From Saprospiraceae bacterium (GTDB taxonomy: Bacteria > Bacteroidota > Bacteroidia > Chitinophagales > Saprospiraceae), in assembly GCA_020629035.1 (NCBI GenBank), contig JAHDEC010000001.1, forward strand, positions 62,001 to 126,000: a stretch of 64,000 nucleotides of DNA. The letters are read 5' to 3'. Positions 36,301 through 48,300 of the stretch are shown here, piece after piece. The notes under the pieces are model-generated. The model was not told the origin of the DNA and ran no database searches. It saw nothing but the letters and a program-made list of their open reading frames with translations. Numbering within the stretch: the stretch's first letter is position 1; each line of letters starts with the position of its first letter. The position numbers were made by a program, and so were the translations under genes.

Positions 36301-39300
36301 TTAAAATGTTAGTCTATGATAACAATGGACATTTAACAGAAACAGGCGGGTCCCTCAGTTGGCAAAGATTTACCCTAGATATGAATACCAGCCCATGTTT
36401 TGCAATAAACGGCAACACCTTAGTCGTCGATTTTGAATGTGTTTATGATGAGGTTGGATATGAGCGATTTGATGAAGGCATGGATATATATTGTGCACCT
36501 ACTATGTCACCGACTTGTCAATCAGAATATGAACCACCATACTCATTAAAAGATGTGGAAGTATATACAGATTATGATATGCTTGAAAGTATGTTCTGTT
36601 CGCCTACATGGACGGCAATTGATACCTCTATCGGTGTAAATGAGGGAATAGTTGATCCTTTTAATAATGAACTAGAACCGCACTTTATGCACCATCGAGG
36701 CAGCATCTATGGTGGTGATTATTTGCGCTTAGTAAGTCTTCCAAAAGTACAATTGCAACCACACACGGTAAACCAATTGCTATTAGAAGAAGAAGCCTGC
36801 TTCAAAGTAGACGTCTCTAATATTGGAAGTGGACCAGCGGAAAATGTATTTTTCACTTTCGAAAATCAAAGTGGTGCCATCGTTTTCCAAGGTGTAAATG
36901 ACGGAATAACTGGGGATCCTCTAGATGATAATTTAGGCGTGATCAACCTAGGAAGTTTAGCCGTGGGAGAAACACGAGAACTGGAGTTTTGCGTAACCAG
37001 CAACAACTGTAACAGAGATTCAATTTTGATAAATACAGGTTGGGATTGTAACGGACTTCCATCGACGCCAGCCGAAGCTGATTGTACAGAGCCAGTAACT
37101 TTGTATTTAGATATTCCTGATGCAGCCCTAAGTATGGTTGTGAAATCTCCAGATCCAGCATCTATACATGCAGTTGATTTATGTGATGAGGTGGAATACG
37201 TTGTACAAATCTCAAGTTCTGATTTAGCAGCCATACACGATATAAATTTCCAAATGAATCTTCCTCCAGGGACTGATTTTGTTCCTGGCAGCTTTGAATT
37301 GGCCTATCCGATTAATGCAGGTGTTGATACAAGCTGGGTAACCACTCCAACCCAACCAACGAGTAGTGGTGGATCAAGTTATAATATAGTTTTAGATAAC
37401 GAAAATGCAATCTTAGCGGCTAGCGGTCTTGAAGGAACTACGGATCTAAGCAAGAATTTTTTATTAGTTCGCTTTAAAACATTTATGGGCTGTGGTGCAT
37501 TGAGTAATGCTCGAATGAGGTTCTTAAGTTGGGCTTATGATCCTTGCGATGAATTTGTAAATTATAAATTCAGCCCAGGACCCATCGTAAAAATAAATGG
37601 AGTTAGTGACTCTTATGTCTCCAACCTCAGTGTCCCAGAGTCAGAAGAACTTAATGCTTGTGAAGGGAACTCTATAGAAGTGGGAGTCAATTTTACATTA
37701 GCCTTAACCAGTCTACCTACCGGTTCTTCGGATAGTATTATGGTAGAATTACCGGCAGGAATCAGTTATGTTCCAGGAAGTTATACCGTGGTTTCAAACG
37801 GGGCACCTCCAAGTGGTACTAATCCATTAGTTGTAGCAACCGCTGATGGAGAAATCGTATATATCGACCTAATGGATAACGTCATGGCGGGAGAAACGGT
37901 CGATGTTACCTTTGAAATAGATGCCGAAGATGTTGCTCAATCTTGTCGAGATTATGATTTAATAGTTCGGACCTTTAACTCACAAATGGTGGTCTGTGAA
38001 AGTACTGGTGAACTATGTGATGTGAGAACCACATCAGACGAGGTAACGGGTTCTGTAAGTATTGTAAAACCAGATGTGTATATCAGTAATGTAACACTTT
38101 CTGCAGAAGCTGCACCAGTCGACGAAGAGATACTAAGTTATTGCATGGATTTGACTAATGATGGAGAATCCATCGATGCAGGAACTACAACTACGGTAGA
38201 ACTTTATGATGACTCAAACGATAATGGAGATTATGATGCAGGAGTCGATGTATATCTAGCAAGTATTAGTACTATGGATGCCATAGCTTCAGGGGAAACC
38301 ATTGAAGTTTGCGGTACGGTCAACGTACCAAGTGGTATGACTTGTAACGTAATAGCTATCATAAATCCAGCAACAACTTGTGCTTGTAATACTAACAAAA
38401 GTTACAGGACAAATGCTGACTTGACTCAGAGCTTCCCTGAAATGGCTTATGAGGTCTGTAGTGATGGTTCCATCACAAATATCGGACCTGAACCATTAGA
38501 TAATGTAAGCTATGAGTGGGTAGGGATCGATGGTGCATCACTTGTTGGTTTTTCTAGCACAACTACTACACCAGTTGATTTTCAGTTTAGAAATACCACA
38601 GGTAATGTCTTAGATTGGAAATATTATTTAAGGAGTACGCGAAATGATGATTGCGCAACATTGGACACAGTATGTATAACCATCTTCCCAGAAGAACATG
38701 GGACGGTTAGTTTACAAGCCTGTCCATTTGATAATTTTAATTTGTCAGGACCTACAGGAAAAACTAATTACCAATGGACGCCTTCCCTTGGCTTAGATAA
38801 TCCGAATGCTGCAAATACAGATGCTGAAGCCAGTTTTTATCCTGAAGGAGTACATGATTTTATCTTAACATATACAGACGAAAATGGCTGTCCAGGTGAT
38901 TTTACAGTAGAAGTAACTATTGTTCCCTGTGCCCTTACATATGTAGGGAATTACGTTTGGTGTGATGACAATAATAATGGTATACAGGATGATGACCCGA
39001 TAGAAGGAATGACTGTGGAATTGTTCGGAAGTACAGATCCTACCACACCAATAGCATCGACTGTAACGGATGCTAATGGAGCCTACTTGTTTGGTCCAAT
39101 ACCACAAGGAGAATACATAGTCGGTCTCGATTTAGTAGGGACTAATTATTTGACAGCCATAAAAAATGCAACTATAGACGAATTTGATAGTGATCTAAAC
39201 CCTAATTTCCAAACGGACGCTTTTTATCTATCTAATGGAGATAGCTTAACGACCATAGATCTTGGAATTTTATGCCCTGAAGTAGATATTGAATTGGAAA

Positions 39301-42300
39301 AAACAGCACTGACCGATAAAGATGCGGGACTACTAGAAGCAGTGGTTTTAGGAGACACAGTTTACTGGAATCTTAGGGTTTGTAATCGAACTTTGGCAGC
39401 TGATAGTGTGAATTTTGATGCAGATAGTATCATTGTTACCGAGTTGCTTACACCAGGTATTGCTTACCTGAGTCATACTACAAATTCAGGTAGCTATAAT
39501 CCAATAACGGGCTTATGGGAATTAGATAGATTAGTAAATGGATCATGCAGAAGTCTTTGCATAAAAACTAAAATTGATCAAGATATTTTACCTATCACAA
39601 ATACGGCTGAAATTACATCAGCCAAAGATCCGGATATTGACAGCAATCCTGATAATGATGATGGAGACCAAAGCGAAGATGACGAGGATAATGCAACGAT
39701 ACATCCTAAACGTATGGATTTATCACTCACTAAAATGGTATCAACTTCACAGATGTTGCCAGTCGAAGCTGGTAATTCAGTGCAGTTTACTATTGAGGTT
39801 TGCAACCAAGGAAATGTTCCAGCCTATGAAGTGCAAATAGTAGATTATATTCCAACTGGAATGAGCCTAGATGATACTAACTGGACAGCTGGTACTGGAA
39901 ATGAAGTGTTTTATTCATTCGCAAATCCAATAGCATTGAATGCTTGTGAAACGATGGATATCACCTTAAAAATTGATCCGAATTTCGCTGGAGATACCTT
40001 AACTAATTTTGCCGAAATAGCTTATCAAGCCTATGACGATGGTTTGTATGCTCCAGATATAGATAGTAATACTGATGATATACCTGGAAATGACGGTCCT
40101 GTTACCGATCAAGCAACCAATAATGCGGGTGGTGATGAGGATGACCATGATCCAGCAGGTATCCATTTAGTTATGGTAGAATGCATGGCTTCGAATAATG
40201 GACCAGTATGTCCAGGAACAGCAGTAACATTGACAGAAACAGGTGGAAACGCCGTTTCATGGAGTTGGACTGGACCCGCAGGTTTTAGTAGTAATCTACA
40301 AAGTCCTATGGTAAGCCCAGCTATTGCTGGTGTTTATACCGTTATGGTAACTGATGAAAATGGATTTGAAGAAACATGTGAAACAGAAGTTTCTATTTGG
40401 GCTGGAATGGCCTTAAATGCAAACCAAACAAATGTTTCTTGTCAAGGAGGAAATGATGCAACTATCGACCTTATGGTTACTGGAGGTGCTGCCCCGTATA
40501 CCTATGATTGGGATAATGACGGAGCAGAAGATCCAGATAATGATAATCAAGATTTAAATAGCTTGACAGCTGGCAACTATAGTGTAACAGTTAGCGATGC
40601 CAATGGCTGTACAGCAAACTTATCTTTAAGCATTACTGAACCTACCGCCTTATCATGTTCAGCAAGTGCCATCGACGCACTATGCCATGATAGCGCAACA
40701 GGAAGTATCACAAGCCTTGCAAGTGGAGGAACAGCACCTTATGAGTTTAGTTTAAATGGAGGTGCTTGGCAACCAAGTGGGGCATTTACAAATCTTGCAG
40801 CAGGTAACTATAATATCGGTGTTCGAGATGCTAACTTATGCGTAAGTCTTTGCAATGCAACAGTAGACGAACCCGAATTGCTAACATGCACGGTGACAGG
40901 TACAGACTTGACCGATTGTGCAGTAACCGATGGAACTATCACCGCTAGCCCGATGGGTGGAACTGCACCTTTTACTTATAGTATCGATGGAGGCACTTTC
41001 GGACCTAGTGGATCTTTTTCCGGGCTGATGGCTGGTTCGCATACCATTACTATCAAAGATGACAATGATTGTACAACTACCTGCAGTATGACTTTAGACG
41101 CGCCATCTGCTCCAATGTGTAGCATTGCTTCACAAGTAGATATAGCTTGCTTTGATGAGTCAACTGGTGTGATAAATGTTTCAGGTTTAGGGGGAGAAAC
41201 ACCTTATGAGTATAGCATAAACAATGTAGATTATCAAGCCTCTAATTCGTTTTCCGGATTAGCTGCTGGAACATATAACCTATATATTCGAAACGCGTCC
41301 AGCCCGATGTGTGTGAGTATGTGTGCCACAACATTGAGCCAACCAACAGATCTAATTTGTGATCATATCACAACTAATGTGAGTTGTTTTGGAGGAGATG
41401 ATGGATCGGTAATTATAGATGCAGATGGAGGAGTTACACCTTACGAATATAGTTTAGGTGGACCTTGGCAACCAGGTATTAGTTTTACTGGTTTAACTGC
41501 GGGAGTGTATACTGCAACGATTCGAGATGACAATGGTTGTACTACAACTTGTATGGTTTCTATAATGGAACCTAGTGCTTTAACATGCACTTTAGTCAGC
41601 ACTGATGCCTTGTGCATCGGAACATCTACAGGGACAATTACGGCTACAGGCGCTGGTGGAGTTCCAGGCTATGAATACAGTTTAAATAATGGCCCTTGGC
41701 AAACAAGTTCAAGCTTTACTGATTTACCAGCAGGCAGTCATAGTGTTACCATTAGAGATAGCCAAGATTGCGTAAGCAGTTGCTCGGTGACCATAAATGA
41801 ACCAACAGCTTTGAGCTGTACATTGAGCAAAACAGATCTTAGTGATTGTGATTTGCAAGATGGTGTGATAACGGTCATGCCTTTAGGTGGGACGGCAGGC
41901 TATACCTATAGTATAGATGGAGGATCTTTTGGGTCCAATGCCACGTTTACGGGTCTAGCCGCGGGTAATCATATAATTACCACTAAAGATGCTAATGGTT
42001 GTGAAACAACATGTGAGATAAGTTTGACTGCTCCAACTATGCCAATTTGTACGATTACTTCCTTTACAGATATCTTATGTTTTGGTGAGTCTACTGGTAG
42101 TTTAACTGCCAATGCAACTGGAGGTAATGCACCATATGAGTTCAGCTTAGATGATATTACTTACCAAGCCTCAGGCACCTTTAATGGACTGGCTGCAGGC
42201 ATCCATAATATATATGTGAGAAACGTAAACAGCACCATGTGTATTTCTATGTGTTCTTACGAATTGAGCCAACCAAGCTTATTGGTTTGCGATTATTCGC

Positions 42301-45300
42301 AAGTAGATGTTTCTTGTAAAGATGGCGATGATGGGAGTGTTTTGATCAATGCTGATGGCGGTGTGACTCCATATGAGTATAGTATTGGAGGACCATGGCA
42401 ACCAGGTACCTCGTTTGAAAACCTATCAGCTGGTGATTACACAGTAAGTGTTAGAGATGCAAATAACTGTATTTCCCAATGCATGATTACCATTGGTGAA
42501 CCGTCTATCTTAGCCTGTCAGTTCACAAAAGTAGATGCTGCATGTTTTGAGACATCAACGGGAAGTATATTGGCTTCTGCAACCGGTGGAACAGGTAGTT
42601 ATGAATACAATTTAGATAATGGTCCTTGGCAAATAGATCAGCAGTTTACTATGTTGTCAGCTGGTAATTATGTCTTGACAGTTAGGGATGAAAACGATTG
42701 CACAAGTGCTTGTAATATCACCATTGGTGAGCCTGCCTTATTAACCTGCGAATTAGATGGAACAGATTTATCGGATTGTGTAGTCCAAGATGGAGAAATA
42801 GAAGTTACAGCAGCAGGAGGAACCACGCCATACACTTATTCATTAAACGGAATTACGTTTGTGAGTTCCAATGTCTTTACCGGTTTAATGGCGGGTGCTC
42901 ATACCATAACGACTAAAGATGCACAAGGGTGTGAGACCACCTGTGAGTTTGTTTTATCGGCTCCAGAGGCTCCGATTTGTGAAATAGAAGAAGCGATAAA
43001 TATTGCGTGTAAAGATGATGCAACCGGCGAAATTACAGTCTCGGCCAGTGGAGGAGTGGCACCTTATGAATACAGTTTAGATAATATGTCCTATCAGCTC
43101 TCAGGCACCTTTAGTGATTTAGTAGCTGGGAATTATACGATTTACGTTAGAAATGTAAACAGTCCAATGTGTATCACGATGTGCACAGCGGAATTAAGCG
43201 AACCATTAGCCTTGGTTTGTGATACTAAGCAGATGGATGTTTTATGCAAAGACGGAGATGATGGTTCAGTAATAATCGATGCAGCAGGAGGAGTTACTCC
43301 TTACGAATATACACTAGATGGTACATGGCAAAATGCTGCTACATTTGAAGATTTAGCGGCAGGAAACTACACTGCCACTATACGAGATGCTAATGATTGT
43401 ACTGTGACGTGTGGCTTTAGTATAAGTGAGCCGAGCTTACTGGCTTGTAGCTTAGATCATACCGATGTAGTTTGTAATGGCGATGGCTCAGGAAGTATTG
43501 CAGCTAATCCTACAGGTGGTGTTCCACCTTATGAATTTAGTTTGGATGGTGGAGCTTGGCAAAGCGGTCCTTTATTTTCAGCAGTGGTTGGAGGAACTCA
43601 TACAGTGACTGTGCGTGATGATCATGGCTGTTTGACAAGCTGTGAGGTGGATGTATTCGAACCCGCAGCTTTAAGTTGTGAGATAGATTACATTAATCCA
43701 GAATCATGTGCGTTTAATGATGGTGAGATTACGATTATTGCTCTAGGAGGTGTTTCTCCTTATGAGTTTAGTATCGATAATGGAGATAGCTATCAGAATG
43801 ATATGACCTTTAGTGGTTTAAATCACGGAGATTATATAATCACAGTTCGTGATGATAATGGATGTGTTTCTACATGTGAAGCAAGGGTAGCACCAGCATG
43901 TTTTGATTTAGCGATAGAAAAAGAACTTGTGACGCCTGCACCATATAGCTATGGACAAAAGGTAGTCTTTGAAATTGTCATTACAAATGAAGGAAATATT
44001 GATGCAAGCAACATAGAATTAACTGAGCATATTCCATGTGGATTTACTTATGACCCAACTAGCTTAATAAACTTAGCCAATAATTGGACGCCTTTAAGTA
44101 CGGCATTCCCAATGACAAGTATCGCAACATTGGCACAAAACCAATCAACTACTAGGAGTATAGAACTTATCGTAGAAATGTGTGCGGATGAGGGAGCGTA
44201 TTTAAATATCGCAGAAATTAGTGAAGCATATGATGGAACTGGCGATCCGATTAGTGATATAGATAGTACACCAGATTTTGATCCGTCAAATGATCCTGCG
44301 TCTGAAGATGACCATGATACCGCTTTACTTCCGATCTACGATCCGAGCCTTGTAAAGACATTAAATAGCACTGGATTTACGTATGGAGACGATGTGACCT
44401 TCATAATACAAGTCTGTAATCAGATTGCAAATCCTATCGGTCAAATCCAAGTGGTTGACTACTTGCCAGCAGGATATACCTTTGATGCAGCCAAAAATAG
44501 CGGCTGGTCATTGGGTGCAGGTAATATGATTAATTATACCCACAGTTCGAGCATATTAGCTGGGAATGACTGCGTGGATATACCATTAATTGTAAGGCTA
44601 GAAATGGGCAGAGATTATGGTGACTGGCACAATGTTTCAGAGATTGTTTCCTTCTCAGATGCCTTAGGCACACCACAAGATGATACCGATGCTAGCAACG
44701 ATAATCAATTGATGAATGATGGTCCAATGGAGGACAACGAAACGGACAATCTAAATAATGATGAAGATGATTCTGATTTCGAAAACATAGAAATTGTTGA
44801 CGCAGCATTGCAGAAATACACGGAGGATGAAGGTCCATTTGTTTTTGGTGATACAGTTACATATAACATGGTAGTATTTAACCAGGGAAATATTGATCTT
44901 TATAATATTAACATTAATGACTATCTCCCTTGTGGATATAAATTCTTGGCAAGCAACAGTCCTCAATGGTCTATTACAGATACCATTGCAAACACTAGTT
45001 TTGCAGGACCTTTAGCACCTGGAGATAGTGATACAGTATCGATTCAGTTAGAAGTAATCGCTTGTACGAATTTCGATGCTTGGCAAAATAAAACAGAAAT
45101 TAGTGGTCTGCAAAATGAATCTGGAGACGATATTTCAGACCAAGATATTGATAGTGAGTATGATACAGATCCTCATAATGATCCGTACGAAGATGATGTA
45201 ATCGATAATAGTAATGGGGATGAGGATGATCAAGATGAGAGTTTAGTACAAATCTTTGATTTGGCCCTAGAGAAGAGGGTAGTACCTTTTGTAAGATGTT

Positions 45301-48300
45301 ATTTTGGTGATACAGTAACGTTTATCATAACGGTATACAACCAAGGAAATGTCGAGGCTGACAACATCACCGTCCTCGATAGTTTACCCGAAGGATATAC
45401 TTTCATACCAAGCATAAATCCTGATTGGGATGGATCTGCAGATCCTGTTTTAGCTTATGAAATACCAACTAGTTTAGCTCCTGGAGATTCCATTGCCTTC
45501 CCAATTAGAGCCGAGATTATTCCAAGTGATGGTGGATTAGATGTATATACCAATATTGCTGAAATTGAAAACGCTACAGATACTTCTGGAGAAGCTTGGA
45601 TTGATGCAGATAGCTTCCATGATCACAATTTTAGTAATGATCGACAGGGAGAGACTGTGGGAACTGACGAAGATGATCATGATATCGAAAGGATAGATGT
45701 AGTGGATTTAGCATTACTCAAAACGACAGAGAATGATGGTCCTTATGCCTATGGAGACACCATCTTATTTGATATTGAATTAGTGAATGAAGGAAATGAA
45801 GATTTATACACAATTCAGTTTTTTGATTCAATTCCTTGTGGCTTTACGTACTTAGCAGAAAATGATGGTCTTTGGTCGTATGACCCTGTGAGTAATAAAG
45901 CATCAGCAGAAGTGGCTGGTCCACTCGAACCTGGTGAATCAATGATGGTCCAAATATCATTGGAGCTTAATTATTGCGAAGAAGAAGGTGCATATACTAA
46001 TTTAGCAAGCTTAGACTCAATGACCGATGAGGATGGAGTAGATATAACGCACGATGATAAAGATGTGGATGATAAAGATTTCTTAGATGAAGAAACCATT
46101 GAGATATTTGACTTAGCCTTAATCAAAGAGATTATAACGCCTGGACCGTTTGAGTTTGGTGATAAGGTAAGTTTCAAGATTACAACCTTAAATCAAGGAA
46201 ACGTTCCTGCGACTAACATCGAAATAACAGACTATGTCCCAGTAGGATATGGCTTCGATGCTGTGGATAATCCAGGCTGGAATAGCATGAGCGCACCTAT
46301 CTACACTCAGGTAATTGGTGACACCTTAGCACCTGGTGAGTTCCATTGTGATACGATCGAATTAACCATCATGAATAGCACAGGTGGATTGATAGCTTAT
46401 ACTAACATTGCAGAAATAAGCGAGGCTCAAGATACCTTTAATATGTCGAGATTAGATGTGGATTCTACTGCTGATCAAATCTTTGATAATGATGGGGATG
46501 CTATTGATGATGAGACCGATGACCCAGCGGATGAGGATGATCATGATATAGCCAGTATTCCAGTGTTTGATTTGGCCTTCATTAAAAAGGCAGCTTCACT
46601 TGGACCTCACATGTTTGGTGATACAGTAACTTTTGACTTTATCTTATTTAATCAAGGTAATACCGCTTCCACCAACATATCACTTATAGATTATGCTCCA
46701 TGTGGGTTTGAGTTCGACGCTGGATTAAATCCGAGTTGGACTGAAGATGTAAATGGAAATCATAGCGCTGTTTATAGCGGAACATTGCTAGCGGGTGAGT
46801 CAGATACTTTGATTATTGAGTACATAATTAAACCATGTGCTACGCCAGCAACTGCTTATCTAAACAGCGGAGAAATTGTACGGGCTTTTGATACATCTGG
46901 TAATGACATGTCAAGTCAAGATCAAGATTCTAATTACGATAGTACTTTCGGAAATGATGGTTCGATGAGTGATAATGAGATTGCGGGCATCGGAGGAGAT
47001 GAAGATGATAGTGATATTGAAAATATTGCTGTACCAGCTATATCACTCGAAAAGTTCTTAGTTGAGATTGAGCCTTCAGCAGGGATGGTTGATCACATAG
47101 ATGTAACCTTCGAACTATTATTTAAGAATATTGGTAATGAAGACTTAAGTGATATTGAACTGATAGACGAACTAGACGATCCGCTCAATTTTGGTCCAGC
47201 TTATGTTGGGATTGCAGTAGGTGGTGATCCAGTTATTGTATCTTCAACTGCGGCTGTTGATCCAACGATAAATACCATGTTTGATGGTATGGCAGCAGGT
47301 GATCCAGATATCTTCGATGGAACACCAAGTTTACTTGAACCATGTGATAGTTTAAGGGTCTCTTTTATTGCTCAGCTAGATGCTACTTTAGCGGTTGATC
47401 CTGAAATGTTATTTAATAGAGCAACGGTTACTGGACAATTTGAATTGGCTGACATGACTACTGGAGAGGTGGAAGAAGAAGCGGAAGTGCAAGTGCTGCC
47501 ATGCATTAGCAATTGTGAAGTAGCTTGTGAAACTTCAATTAATGTTTCCTTAAATGAAGATTGTATTGCAGTGATCACTCCGGCTATGGGAGGTGCAGGA
47601 ATTGAAGACTATTGTAATTATTATTATGATATCGAGTTGTTTGATCCGTGGAGTAATCCAATGCCTAATGATACTGTTGGTATGGATTTACTGGGTTACT
47701 GTGTGACTTATACGATTACAGAACCAGAATGTGGCAATACTTGCAGTGGAGAGGCGTGCATAGAATATTACCTTCCTCCAGCCTTGACTTGTCCTTCTGA
47801 CACGATTATATCTTGTGCTGCGCTGGCTAGCATTGACGAATCAGTACTAATTACTGAGTTCTGTGCACCAGGAATGATAGTGCAAACAGATGAAAGTGCA
47901 GTAGATATGGACTGTGATGATCCATATAGCTCAGTGATTACAAGGACTTACGTTGCTCAGGATAATATGGGTAATGTTTCAGCACCATGCACATTTAGTA
48001 TTTCATTAGAACGACCAGATTTAAGTACAATCATGTGTCCGGTTAATATGACAGTTGGTATGTCCAATGCCTTGGATTGTGCAGATGAGATTCCATTAGA
48101 TGATAATGGCTATCCAGTACCATATGATGAAGCAAGTGGTTTAGGTACAGGCGTACCATTTATTTTGGATGCAGATGGAATGCCAGTGAATTTATTCCCA
48201 GGTGTAGCTAATCAATATTGTGATTTAGCGGTTACATACGAAGATATGGAGGTGCCAGGTCCTAACTGTACAGTTAAGATTATGCGTACATGGACAATTA

